64,000 nt of DNA from Wolfiporia cocos (GCA_029448655.1 JACCLO010000001.1:620001-684000); one strand, 5' to 3'. Positions 29,467 through 40,216 are shown, counted from the first letter of the stretch. Notes: generated by a model not told the origin, from the letters alone. A program made the numbers and translations.

Positions 29467-30390
29467 CTACACAATCGCGAGTATATCCTCTTCTACCGAA
29501 GTAGTTGAGGGCCCTGCCACCTTGTCAGGTGGTGTTACACCGAAGGCAAAAGTAATATGTAGCGCTACGCATTCTGCTACGATACGGGCTAAGTCCGTAC
29601 GCCAATCCAAAAAGGAAATACTGCCGAGCTGTTTACAGTACTTTTTCATAATTCTCCAATCTCTATTTGTGATCCTCCCTCGTCTCGCTCTATCCTTTAC
29701 GTTGTCCACCAATTCCTCTAATTCTACTACCATAGTATGGAAACGCATGTCGTTTTCCATATGGAAGCCTGGGTAATTAGGGGGGTGGTTGGCGAGAGGA
29801 GTGAGACGGGTGAGAGTGCCTTCTAGCATGGGAATGACTTGATCGCATGCTTGGAGAGGCTTCTTCTTCCCGAATACGAGGGAAGGGTCGAGAATCTTGT
29901 GGTTGGCCGGAACAGATGGTCCGGTCGCCGGGTCGGAGAGACGGAGGGCCAGTGAAGAAACTGCTTGTTTGGCTTCCTTAGCGGCTTGTTTGGCGGCGAT
30001 TCGCTTATTCAGCTTATCGCGGGCGAGCTTGAGCTTGTTGATCTCCCGGAGTTCCAGGAGACCTTCCATAGCGGTAATGGATTGCGCTAGCTTCTCTTCC
30101 TCTGTCCAGATACGCTTAGCGAGCGGAACTGGCTTGGGAGGACGAGGAGCGGGTTTCCCAGCCTCAGCGATGTGCTTTGGCATGTGGACGGGAATCTCCC
30201 AAAGATGGAGCTTCCCGGTGTAGTCTTCCTTTACAGGAAGGGTGTAAGTGACGTCCTCTGCCCGAGGAATGTCGGCGGTGTCGATGCGGCTGAGAAGAGA
30301 CCGCTTCGCCGGCTTAACGTAGGGGGCAGTAGAGGAGCCACGGGTGCGACGGGTAACGTGGGGCATGATTCTAGAAAGTGCAGCTTTCAT
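29467..30390 (-). CDS. ORF1 of element C (intact, unknown function)
   Basis: About 307 aa from MKAALSRI (the frame opens 3 codons earlier). Layout: basic Arg/Thr-rich N-terminus; LHLWEIPV segment (about 65-72); Pro-rich stretch (RPPKPVPLAKRIW); long Lys/Glu/Ala-rich helix, probable coiled coil (about 100-150); helical C-terminal domain with CDQVIPMLEGTLTRLTP, NDMRFHTMVVELEELVDNV and DWRIMKKYCKQLG; acidic end. It precedes gag by 101 nt in the same predicted transcript. Element A has a diverged homologue at the same place, which argues that it is functional. No known family is recognised; RNA binding, a particle component or a regulator are open guesses. Confidence 0.8.
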   Translation of the reverse strand: MKAALSRIMPHVTRRTRGSSTAPYVKPAKRSLLSRIDTADIPRAEDVTYTLPVKEDYTGKLHLWEIPVHMPKHIAEAGKPAPRPPKPVPLAKRIWTEEEKLAQSITAMEGLLELREINKLKLARDKLNKRIAAKQAAKEAKQAVSSLALRLSDPATGPSVPANHKILDPSLVFGKKKPLQACDQVIPMLEGTLTRLTPLANHPPNYPGFHMENDMRFHTMVVELEELVDNVKDRARRGRITNRDWRIMKKYCKQLGSISFLDWRTDLARIVAECVALHITFAFGVTPPDKVAGPSTTSVEEDILAIV

Positions 30391-31376
30391 GAGAAACAAA
30401 GTTTCCCAGTGATTCGTCCAAGAACAGGAATGAAAGGGGTTATGTAAGGTAGGGTAGTGGACTCCTTTTCAGGAGCAAAGAAGGTGTACTACGGGGCATA
30501 ATTACTCTTATGTTGCGCGCAAACCCTGTGCCGAGACGGCGCGGATATTCGCATGACCCTAACGGTCAGAGGCGCCGACTCCAGGGGTAGAGTTGCTGAC
30601 TGCCAGGCCGGTTCCTGGGTCAGATGATTGGGATTCGGATACACGACACCGCCCCGGAGGGACGATGCCGGAAAGTGGCTGGGATTTTACATCCCTTAGC
30701 CTGTCCATGCTTCAACAATGAGGTTGCCGTCTACAGACTATCACGGGGACTTTTTCAGGACATCGGAATACCATCGCGTCCACAGGTGAGTGGATTAGCC
30801 CTAAGGCGCGCAAGTGTACCCCTTTGCCCTATTTGACCCCATGACGTGCACGCCGAACTGCCTGGAGGACTTATGTTTTGTGGCTATCGCACTTGTCCTT
30901 TGGCAGGATTATCCGAAGATGATCCCCCTCACTGCTTTTCCCATGACGGGTTCAAAGCAGGGCCCTTACGCCTGGGCGGCGGCTTTGGAAAATTCCCACG
31001 CCATCATAATGATGACCCTGTGGATAGTGATGGGGCGCTGAACAACGCTTGCCATGACAGGGGGTTGGGCGCACACGGGCAGACCGTCCCCTTTTCTCCA
31101 CAGGCGGGTCTTAACCGCTCACAGTCCAAGCTTGTCAGCGAGGACCGTGTCTCCTTGACCCTGGAGTCTGGGTTAGGTAGGCCTCCTGCCTAAAAAGGCG
31201 GTGTGGCTTCCCTGGTTGCCAATCCTCTGCCGAGGATGGCGATGTATCCCCCAGATCTCAACTATCATCCCTATCGCCTTGTCAGGCAGAAAGGAATGTG
31301 CGCGGCAACGAGCAATACACCCCTGTAGGATAGAGACCCAGGCCCAAGCGCAAGCGCAAGGGCGGGGGTAGGGGGC
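30391..31376 (-). other. 5' leader of element C
   Basis: About 990 nt, colinear with the B leader except for a replaced segment near 30730-30840. It carries the 16-nt conserved block at 31257-31242. No coding frame is conserved with B. Confidence 0.55.
31242..31257 (-). promoter_or_regulatory. Conserved 16-nt leader motif (element C)
   Basis: GATCTGGGGGATACAT, 133 nt inside the LTR, identical to the motif in A and B. Confidence 0.5.
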
Positions 31377-31387
31377 AGATTTGTTCT
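31377..31387 (-). promoter_or_regulatory. Self-primer binding site of element C
   Basis: AGAACAAATCT, 2 nt inside the 5' LTR, complementary to AGATTTGTTCT in the same LTR (minus strand, near 31521-31511). Confidence 0.8.
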
Positions 31388-31389
31388 TA

Positions 31390-32086
31390 TGACACAGACT
31401 AGACTGTGGGACTCACACTATAACCTTATAAGCGACTTGAAGGAGTTGCTGGAGGTTGGTGAGGAGGCTAGTGGGCGCAAGCAGAGATGTTATGTAACTG
31501 TGCGAATGCAGAGAACAAATCTAAGGCATATCGTAGCGATAGCCCTACTTATATACATGTAGTGTTTGGTTACCAGTAAGGGAGCCAAACATTGAGACGG
31601 TCTGTGCGCAGACATAACTAATACAGCTAAGTCGTAAACTACAGTAGACCATGTGCGCCGGTAATGGCCGCACCAGTAAGAGGCGTTGTTTGGACCGTAG
31701 GTTCATGTTGTGATAGTGGCGTTGCTTCGTTAATAAGCCATGCACGTGATAACAATATACCGATATCGGGATATGAGTAATACTAAGGGCATTGGCATGT
31801 GATAACGAGCGGGCCGCTTATCCAATTGTAGTGACATAGCCCAATAACGGGATATGAGTACAGCGCGTGACACCGGAGGTTAGTCCGCTGAGTCATTGAC
31901 GCGTACATACGTGTTATGTACGTGTTGTTATGACAGGTGGACGTATACCGCGTTGTGTACGTGTTGTTTGGTTGCGTGTACGTGTAGACGGGCGCTTAGC
32001 AGCGTAAATGTCTACAAGGTCGTGGAAATACCAGATAAATAGGTAAAAATACGGGAAAAATAGTGGCATGTCCTAAATCTGTGACA
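31390..32086 (-). repeat. 5' LTR of element C (697 bp)
   Basis: TGACACAG...CTGTGACA on the plus strand. It differs from the 3' LTR at several scattered sites, for example around 31425-31470 compared with 22140-22190. Confidence 0.92.
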
Positions 32087-32786
32087 CTAATAAGCAAACA
32101 CTACTTAGTCTTCTTAGCTCGTCTAACAACAAGACCTCACAAGTAAGTCATCCGTTACAAATTGAGCGTGCCGTCGCCGCCGTTGTGCGTGACAGCGGCG
32201 GCGAGGCGCTTGTCGGTGGCGTGGGGGCGGCGTGGGACGAGCGCGATAAGATAAGCGCGCCATTATCTGGTGCGACGAGACGTAGCGCCGATCGTGGGAT
32301 AACTCTCCCCGTTTGGGAGGTCAGACGCCCGCCGGATGTCATCTGTCGCCGGGCGGCGGCATCCACCCCACGCATGGGAGATACAGAAATAGAAATATTG
32401 TTATTACCATTTGATTCGTAGGGCTACGTTGTCTAGAAAGCGTGAAAGAACGCTGTGATTATGTAAAGAATTGAGCGCGCCATCACCACCGTCGTGCGCG
32501 ACAGCGGCGGCGGGGTGCTTGTCGGTGGCGTGGGGGCAGCAGGGCACTGGTAGGTGGCGCGGGGAGTGAGGCGCTGGTGGGTGGCACGGGGAGTGGGCGG
32601 GCACATGATCTTCACCCCAGAAGGGCAATCAACTGCAGTGCTACTGGCAGTATGCGGGTAGTACGATAATTCAAGCTTATTAGCTTGGTGCACGCACGTG
32701 TATGGCAAGCTAATAAGCTTGGTAATACGTGAGGTTTAGGTGAGCATAGCTATACAAGGACAGCACATAAAGCAATGATCGAATAA
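32087..32786. other. Intergenic stretch with a GC-rich imperfect repeat
   Basis: No gene recognised. Two diverged copies of a segment of about 90 bp (near 32162-32240 and 32471-32550, sharing GACAGCGGCGGCG and CTTGTCGGTGGCGTGGGGGC) lie about 310 bp apart. The left end adjoins element C without a target duplication. Confidence 0.4.
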
Positions 32787-32993
32787 TTGCAGCATTACAA
32801 GAAGCGGGCACTACCCCAGCATTGCCAGCCACATGGCTCGCGTGGAAGGCAGCCGCCAAAGACGCATGGGGCGGCCGGCCTGCATCATCCGCGCCCCGGC
32901 ACAGCATGCCGACAGTGCATTCGAGTGGCTTTAGTTACCGCAACTGGAAAACAATGTTGCACACACGAGTGGTGTGGCAGGGTGCAGGTATAT

Positions 32994-34010
32994 ATGGCTG
33001 CCCAAATTCTGGGAGGTTCAATCACCGCCTCTGCACAATATCCGCCTCTGTACACGATGCTTACTTTTACTAGGCCGCCTCGCTCCCTATTCCGACCATC
33101 TCCACGCGACTCATATGTGGCACACCACGATCTGGAGAGCGGGGACTTGCTTTCGGTGTCCGCCGCGTGTACGAATTTACCATACAGCTTTGCGAGCTCG
33201 AGCTCCACAAATGGTCCCGAGCCAACGATAGTCTCCTTACCGGAGCCCTCCCACAAACAGGAGTCAGCGAAGAGCCCTGTCCACCCTCCCGAGCAGACAT
33301 CTCTTCCTCCGCCGACTTATTCTCAGCTATCGCTCCCCGCGCCATCCTACTCCCCGTCTTCCCAACACCAGTCCTCATCTTCCCCTTCCCCCCATATGCA
33401 GGACCGCTGTCCACCGCTTGTCTACCAATGACATATCGATAATCAGCAGCAGCACAAGCGGGCATACCAGCTCTTCGAGCTCGTCGGCAAGAGAATATTG
33501 GAAGATTTAGAATTTCTCTTTCCCGTGGTCGCCATGACAGGGTTCACAATCCTATACGGAGCACTCGCCATCGCTTGGTTCTTCCTATGTGGCTACACGG
33601 GGCTCCAAATCCTCGCTGTGAGCAGACACGCGCCCTACGCTGACACCAGCGCGCACGACGCCGCGACGGCATGCGCAGTGGGAGCGTTCATCCTGAGCTT
33701 CACCATCGCCGCGGTGCGGACCGTCGACCTAATTCTCACCATGGCAGACGAGGACGGCTGGTTCGCGCTCATGCCATGGAATTGGGCGCATTGGGCGGTC
33801 GACAACGTGAGGCTGTTGTGCGTGGTGCTCATCGGCTTCATCAGCCAGGGGATCGGCTTTGCCGTGTTGCAGCATCGGCTTGGTGGGGCGCTGGATGTAT
33901 CGAGCACAGTCTGTGCGAGCGCCGTCGGAGAGGCAGTGCTTTTGCTGGTACCTGTGGTGACGGTCCCGATTGTACACCGCTTTCAGGACAGCATGTCATA
34001 CAAGGACTAG
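32994..34010 (+). CDS. Hypothetical membrane protein, one in-frame stop or unresolved intron
   Basis: From MAAQILGG (about 32994) a Ser/Pro/Tyr-rich region with PPPTYSQ and PAPSYSPS runs to a TGA at 33429-33431. In the same frame the sequence continues with QQQHKRAYQLFELVGKR and then a membrane domain (33498-34010) with about four hydrophobic segments, e.g. FTILYGALAIAWFFLCGYTG and AVGEAVLLLVPVVTVPIV. I could not find a good GT-AG intron of a length divisible by three that removes the stop. It is either a two-exon gene with an odd intron or a recent pseudogene. The family is not recognised. Confidence 0.45.
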
Positions 34011-34462
34011 AGTCACTATACCCGCCAGTAGACATCACCTATGTTCCATCATATGAAATGACGTACATATTATTATAGGTAGCTTATAGAGTTGTAGTCC
34101 CAAGTGTAACATAATATAATCTGTAGTCTATGAAGAAGGAAGAACAAAATAGAACGCTCACCAGCCACCGCACAATTTCTTGCTCTGCATCCATATCGAC
34201 GTATCAGCAAACAAGGGATTGCTGCCTCCTGATAAGCTGCTTCTTCTGCTCACGCGACTACAGTGCGACGGGATCAACGTCCGATGTCCGACATCCAGCG
34301 TTCCACGGCTCGCGCCAGCACACCGCATTCCATCATCGTCTCAGTAAAGATCAGCACATCGTACATTCCAGCAACCTTCTCAACTTCTATCTTACACCTC
34401 GTGCCACCTTCTCTCCCCGCGCTTCCCACCTTCGCCCGCAATGCTCCTTGCCGGCGCGGCGC
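34011..34462. other. Convergent intergenic region
   Basis: Lies between the plus-strand membrane-protein frame and the minus-strand epimerase remnant. It is A/T-rich near 34060-34130, as expected for 3' ends. No gene or repeat recognised. Confidence 0.3.
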
Positions 34463-35905
34463 TCAGAGCCCCTCCTGGCTGCGGTACCACACGTCCAAGC
34501 TGTTGTATACCTCGCCCGCCGCGAGCAGCGCGTCGTGCCCGGATGGACCGAGCGTATTGGGGTGCATCCACGCCGCGAGCGGCTCGTGGAACTCGAGGAA
34601 CGCGGCGGCTGTGGACGTGCGGTGGATTCAAAGGCCACAGTTCGAGGAAGGGGCGAGGCATGCGGAATTCGCAGGATGGAGTGCGCGCGGTTGAGAGTGA
34701 GGAAGTGACGAGAGAGGAGACTCCAATGTCAGCATCGCACACGACTTGAAATACGGTCGTAGAGCCCGCCTCGTATCCGTCGCCCTTCTCGCCAGAGCCG
34801 CCGTGGATCTTCTTCCTCGCGGTCTTCTTGGGGTCGACAAAGTTGTTTGAGTAGAACTGCACAGCCGACTCTGCACGCGCGTCAGGGGCGGGGATCAGCA
34901 GAGGCAAACCAACAAAACGCCCGACGTACGGTTCGTCGTAAAGTCGACCCGGAGCCCGCTCTTCGCGCCTGCGAGCTCAACGACGGGGTCGCGTGCCTCG
35001 AGCCCAGGCATGAGCAGGTCCGCCTCCGGCCCCAGCTCCGCCTCAGACACGCGCGGCGGTGGGAGCACGGGGGAGTCCGGGCACGGCGCGAACACGTAAA
35101 ACTCATCTGCGGGTGCGTCAGCGCCAGGGCAGCATTCACGGCCGCACCACACGCACCGTATCCGTTCTCAGGGAACCGCTCCCCGATCGTGCGCGTCGTC
35201 TTCTCCGCATGCGCGTGGTGCGTGCCCGCGATGGGCGTGAGCGCGCCGGCCGAGTTGGCGTCGGGGAGGTACGCAAGCATGTGGTCCGCCTGCACCGCGG
35301 CGGGCATCAGTGCGCGCAGACCACCAGCACTCGCGGGGGACGCACCTTGTTCGTGAGGCTGTGGTCCCTGACGCTCACGCCCTCCTGGAGGGACGCGTCG
35401 AGGTTGAATCCCCAGTGCTAGAGCGCGCGTCAGCCTGCGCCGCGCCGCACACCGCACGCATGCACCTGCGTCATATTCATGGCCGTGACGGCGCCGTCGA
35501 GGAGCTTCGCGCGGTAGACGAGGAGCACGCTCCCGAGGTGCCACTCGCTGTCGCGGGCGCCGTCGGGGCGCCCGCGCGCGTCGAGGAGCGCGACGAGCAC
35601 CTCGACGCGGAGGCGCCCGGGGAAGCCCTCCTCGCCGTCGGGCGACTCGCGCACGAAGAACGCGTACGCACCGGCGGGGATGGCCGCCTGCACGCGCGCG
35701 AGCTCCGTGGCGGTGAACAGGGTGACGCGCGCGGCAGGGTCCGCCTCCACGGTGGTGTCGAGGACGGGCGTCCACGGGGTGAGGTCCCACCCGGTGAGGC
35801 CGCCGTGGAGCGAGACGGTCGGACGCTCGTTCGCGCGGGGCGATCTCCGCGGACGCGCCGTTGCGCGCGATGGGGAGCGTGGCGGGCGAGCAAGACAGAG
35901 TGTGA
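34463..35905 (-). pseudogene. Aldose 1-epimerase (galactose mutarotase) remnant
   Basis: Minus-strand exons separated by GT-AG introns at 35465-35418, 35345-35290, 35156-35107 and 34929-34871 give, in order, PTVSLHGGLTGWD, the HWGFNLDAS active-site region, LPDANSAGALTPIAGT, the SGLRVDFTTNQSAVQFYSNN region, ARKKIHGGSGEKGDGY and FLEFHEPLAAWM, ending at TGA 34465-34463. This is the C-terminal two thirds of fungal aldose 1-epimerase, which interconverts sugar anomers. The usual N-terminal part is missing: only about 100 bp separate it from the next gene. A +1 frame change near 35838 and an unresolvable last junction (about 34760-34628) suggest decay. Confidence 0.7.
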
Positions 35906-36028
35906 CACCATTGCTGCGGGGAGTCACGGATTATCACACGGGTGTGACAACCAAGGACGCCGCAGACGCCGCATATACATGCCGTTCACGTTCAACTTCC
36001 AACCACCACGACCAACTGATTCCAAGTC

Positions 36029-38660
36029 ATGTCATCCTCAACATCAACGGTCACAGTTTGGTATCTTCGAAACGATGGCAAAGCGAACCCAAGACACATC
36101 AATGTTCCTGGAGATGCTCTCATCGACGAGCTGACAGATGCCATCGGCCAACACATGCGAGCTAACGGGTTTGTGGTGGACTCATCGGTGCTGACTCTGT
36201 GGAAGGTATGTGGCGACCTCATGCCGCATCTTGATGACCCTCACACCCGCTTAGCCCAATGAGGAACTACCCATCGTAGATGAGGCAGGCAACAAGGCAC
36301 GGACTGTCTGGAGCAACAAGAAGGAGGCAGCCAATTACCGCCTTGATGCTATTGCAACTGAGTTGTACCCGCATCAAGCTGTTGGCTCTGTTTTACAGCC
36401 TACCACTGGCAAGGATATAGTGCACGTCATTGTTCAGACCGATGCGCACGAACGTAAGTTTTGCTGTTACATGACATCTCGTCGCAATCATGACGACATT
36501 GAGTAATGTAGACGGCGAACATGCAGAGTCTATATATCTCAACTCACGCCTTGTCAGAGAATACCAGGCCTGCTTCGTCAAAGTGACGAGCTGGCCGACA
36601 TTCGTCAAATCCGATTTAGAAGAAAATAATGTAAAGGGTATAACGGACCCAGCCCCAGACTTCGTCACGGAGTTCGAAGAAAAGCTGAATTACAAGCCAT
36701 GTCTAGCCCATGATGTGCACTGTATCCTTGACATACCAATTTGCCTCTCGAATCTGACAGATCAATACAGGCACATACCGCGTCCGACAATATACAAGAT
36801 CCTCAATGTCGGGCATATTTCAGGACTCGCAACATAACGACTTCTCAGAACGGGCCATCCGAGGGACCGACTGCCGAGGAGCAGCCGTGGTGCTATGCCG
36901 AGCGACTCGAGGTGATGCATGTCGCGGATGTTGCGAACGAGGAATGGGAGAAGTTTTGGCGAAATCTTCAGAAGCCCGGAGAGGTCAAGGAATTTTTGGT
37001 GAACGCGATCTTCTTCCTCAGGCTCATGCTTCATATTCCAGAGGACAGAATGATCACTGCTCAACTGTACGTGTTCGCTCGCTCGTCTCCTTCAGTTATG
37101 ACTTAGCGTCGTCTCTACAGAAGCAGCACTCCGTGGCCTTTGGATATTATCACGCAGTGCACCACTGTTCAAAATCTAGGGGAGCAACTCCGCACGTACA
37201 GACCTAAGAGCGACTTCCTTGTCGCGAAGTCAACTCTTCCTCGACTGCTGGTAGAGGTTGCTTCGACTTCGACAACAGCACAACAAAGGTGGCCAAAGGA
37301 CCTTATCCGGATGCTTCTGGCGGGCGCCGCTATCATCCGCTTTGCAAACAGTTTCTTGAGCGCGTTCAAGTCGAAGAAGAATTTCATCATCACTGCTGTC
37401 TACATTCACAAGCAAGGCTATGCAAGTCGCTATACTCTGTTTCAGAAGGAGGGCGACCATGAGGTATGTTGCGCTTTGTATACAAGCAGGTTCGCATACT
37501 GAGTTGCTGCAGGTCAATTACATCAAACACGACCTTTCCTTGGACAAGCCAGTTGACCGCGTTGTGTTTACGCTCCAGTTATACAACCTCATTCACATGC
37601 TCGGTGGGGGCAGCGAGGAGGAAGACCATGACACAAGAACCAATCTTTCGCAACTTAAGGAGAAGATCCAGGAGTTTGATCGGCATTTTCACATGCAGTC
37701 ATTCTACAGCAGTAGCGCTCACGGGACATCGAGGAAACGTCCTCGCCACGCCCAAAGCGGCAGCGGTGCAGGTGCAGGTGCAGGTGCAGGTGCAGGTGCA
37801 GGAGCTGAAGCCGCAGATACAATAAACGACCACATAGAGCTCGGAGCACAAGACTATGTGGCGGAATCGCTATTCGAGGTGCGGCAACCCCTTTTTATTT
37901 GTGATACACCGCGCTAACGCTTGACCTTCAGACGCCGTCGAAGATTTTCACCGTGCATCAATGGTCGGACCCTGACAGGAAACTTATCGCGAAGAAAGTT
38001 CACGAGAATTCGAACGAGCTAGAAATCCTCAAATTCATTGCTGACCGGAAACCGAAGCCTGAACACGTTGTCTCATTGATCGATTCATTCCATGGCCAGT
38101 CCGGGTCGTGGGTTATTCTGCCCAAACTTCCGAATTCTGTTCATGACTGCCTCAGAAACGCTCCTCGTGAGCTTAGTGGCAATGCCACACAAGTCTGCTG
38201 GGGCCTGCTCAAGGGTCTCGCGTACCTTCACAAGCTTCGTATTGCTCACAGGGATATCAAGCCCGCCAACCTTCTTGTCGACCAGAAATATCGCTTGAAA
38301 ATCATCGATTTCGACCTCGCTATTCGAGTGAAGAACGACGACGAAGAGGTCAGTGACTATTGCGGGACGGTGGGTTGGTTGGCGCCCGAGGTGGCGGACG
38401 AGTGGCCGATGTATAGTCCGATCAAGGCTGACCGGTGGTCGTGCGGGCGCGTTATACAGTATCCGAAGGAGCTGATGGCGAATGATCCCTGGATGCGGCC
38501 GTCACTGCTCGAATGGTCCACGTGGGAGGGTGCACCACCGACACGCCAAAAGTTGAAACGTCCGATCGAAGTCAATAGAGATTGTGCAACGCTGAAGAGG
38601 CCCAGATATATGGATGGCGTGCTCCGATGTGCAGCGCTGCGCAGCACAAGTCGTAGCTGA
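36029..38660 (+). CDS. Crinkler-type protein with C-terminal protein kinase domain
   Basis: Seven exons (36029-36205, 36255-36453, 36512-36807, 36849-37066, 37121-37463, 37513-37878, 37932-38660) join in phase to 775 codons plus stop. N-terminus: ubiquitin-like Crinkler header (VTVWYLRNDG, LTLWKPNEELPI, DIVHVIVQTD). Middle: about 400 residues with no recognised motif and a Gly-Ala repeat. C-terminus: kinase with IAKKV (K554/555), HRDIKPANLLVD (H639) and DFD (659-661) in place of DFG, then YCGTVGWLAPEV and DRWSCGRV. The stretch after DRWSCGRV looks shortened. Crinkler families occur in oomycetes and some fungi and are proposed to act in host cells or in intragenomic conflict. No signal peptide is evident. 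Confidence 0.78.
37760..37802 (+). repeat. GCAGGT hexamer microsatellite in the Crinkler-type gene
   Basis: About seven tandem GCAGGT-type hexamers encode a Gly-Ala run in exon 6. Whole hexamers preserve the frame, so length can vary without harm. Confidence 0.8.
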
Positions 38661-38899
38661 GGTGCGTTGATCCGCTATATCTATATCTCGACTTTTGCTG
38701 TGCAGTGTATGCATATATTTTCTACACTCTGCTAGTCTGTTTGCGGTCGTGATGGGTACGCACGCTAACTTCACGGTGGTCACTAGGTCCACGAAGTGGA
38801 GGAGTTTGGCCTCGCGTGACATTTCCAATCAATATGTCATACGAGACGTCGTTAGATCTGGATCTTGGTAATACAAGCACAGTATTAGTATTACCGCTC
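38661..38899. other. Intergenic between kinase gene and Copia fragment
   Basis: No gene recognised. Copia sequence becomes readable at about 38900. Confidence 0.3.
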
Positions 38900-38978
38900 T
38901 GCCGCTGGGAACCTGTATGCACTAAACATAATTGATGATTTCTCTTCCTACTCTTGGTCCATCCCTCTGCCTTCCAAA

Positions 38979-40216
38979 TAGTGATGTGCAAAGCACGGCT
39001 CAAAGCCGTGAGCCGGGCCTGGCCGAGCCGACTTAAGCCGGGCTGAGCCGAGCCTGGGGGGGTGGCTTGAGCCGGCTCAGGCCCGGCTTGGATCATGAGC
39101 CGGCCGTAGCCGAGCCCTGGAGCCGGCGGCTTTAGGCGCGCAGCTGGGGTGTTGTTAGAATTAGCGAAAATGGGCTCTTTGGTTTAAGATTTTGCATCAA
39201 TTCACCTTATATGATCTCAACGACCATTACAATGACTTGTGATCTGCTAACACGGTGCAGAACGTGGTGACTACAGTTGCGATCGGGGTTGTGATCAAGA
39301 TCTGGATTTTCGGTCAACATCATAAGCAGCTGTAAAAACACTTGTATATCAGAACAACAACAAATAGTAGACATATAAGCATTCTGAATATGTTGTGCTG
39401 CCTGAGCTGCTGTCACAAGAATTCTCCTAGTTTCCCTCTATTGCTTACTATTTTTCTGGCAATTCTACGAATTATCTACGACTTTCTAGACCAATAACCA
39501 GCTTATCTGGTTCATAAGTTAACGGTTACATACGTGCCGAATGATGGCCGCGTTATCTCCCGTAACGACGGTCTTATCTTATCGCTAGTAGTTACCATCA
39601 GTCACATGTCTAGTTCCAGCCAATCGGACATCCTGTCCGAAAGCAGTCAGCGTATAAACGTCAGCGGACCAGGCTTTGGTCACGCCCCGTCTTTGTAATG
39701 ACAAGAGCGCAAAACACCATTCGTGCGGCCTACGCCGCCTTTCTATATCCCGGTTTTGATCGGCATATGTATTTATCGTATATTACTAAGTACTTAGGTA
39801 TCTGGGGACTTGTACATACAAATACGGACACTAGTATTATCTAATAAGACTGTTAGGGGTCTTATTTATCATGTATATATACTAGCCTTGCTGAGCGCTA
39901 TTGCCTCAGTTCTATTCATTGCATTCATACTATCGAGTAACACTCGTGTTGTATCCTGCTTAACAGCTACTACTCTTCGCCTAACCAGCAAACCCTTCAA
40001 GAATAACTAGTAAGTTGTTATCTTGTGTTAGCTGCACAAGCCAATAATCTCGAGGTCCTACATGATTACCCATAAGCCCCGGCCTGAGCCTGAGCCGGGC
40101 CCAAGCCGGCCTGAGCCGTCAAGGAGGGCCCGGCTTGACATTCCGCTGAGCCCAAGCCCTTCAAAGCTGGGCCCAAGCCCTGGGCTTTGAGCCGAGCCGT
40201 GCTTTGCACATCACTA
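38979..40216 (+). mobile_element. hAT-like non-autonomous element copy 1, interrupted by solo LTR6
   Basis: TAGTGATGTGCAAAGCAC...GTGCTTTGCACATCACTA with 8-bp duplications CTTCCAAA (38971-38978, 40217-40224). Long GC-rich arms are built of repeats of GAGCCGGGC type. The TAGTG ends and 8-bp duplications fit hAT. Without the inserted LTR6 and its 5-bp repeat it is about 613 bp, close to copies 2 and 3, although the core differs. There is no transposase. Confidence 0.85.
39411..40030 (+). repeat. Solo LTR6 (620 bp)
   Basis: Begins TGTCACAAG and ends CTTGTGTTA (terminal CA decayed to TA), flanked by GCTGC at 39406-39410 and 40031-40035. It has a TATATATA box (about 39873), with AGTTCTATTCA 34 nt downstream of it. 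Confidence 0.7.

Larger units (their letters stand above)
22112..32086 (-). mobile_element. Element C: complete chromodomain/dUTPase Ty3/Gypsy retrotransposon
   Basis: Minus-strand copy of the B family: 5' LTR 32086-31390, primer site 31387-31377, leader, intact ORF1, gag and pol, purine tract, 3' LTR 22809-22112. All three ORFs are open, so it is the best candidate for an autonomous copy. Flanks are AGGCT on the left and CTAAT on the right, so there is no target duplication; its LTRs also differ from each other at several sites. Confidence 0.93.

Noticed and set aside
32162..32550. The GC-rich repeat pair as LTRs or terminal inverted repeats
   Set aside because: The copies are in direct orientation, short and diverged, with no TG/CA ends or target duplication.
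34882..35937. A 351-codon Arg-rich minus-strand frame
   Set aside because: Its composition is an artefact of GC-rich sequence; the epimerase exons switch into and out of this frame at proper splice sites.
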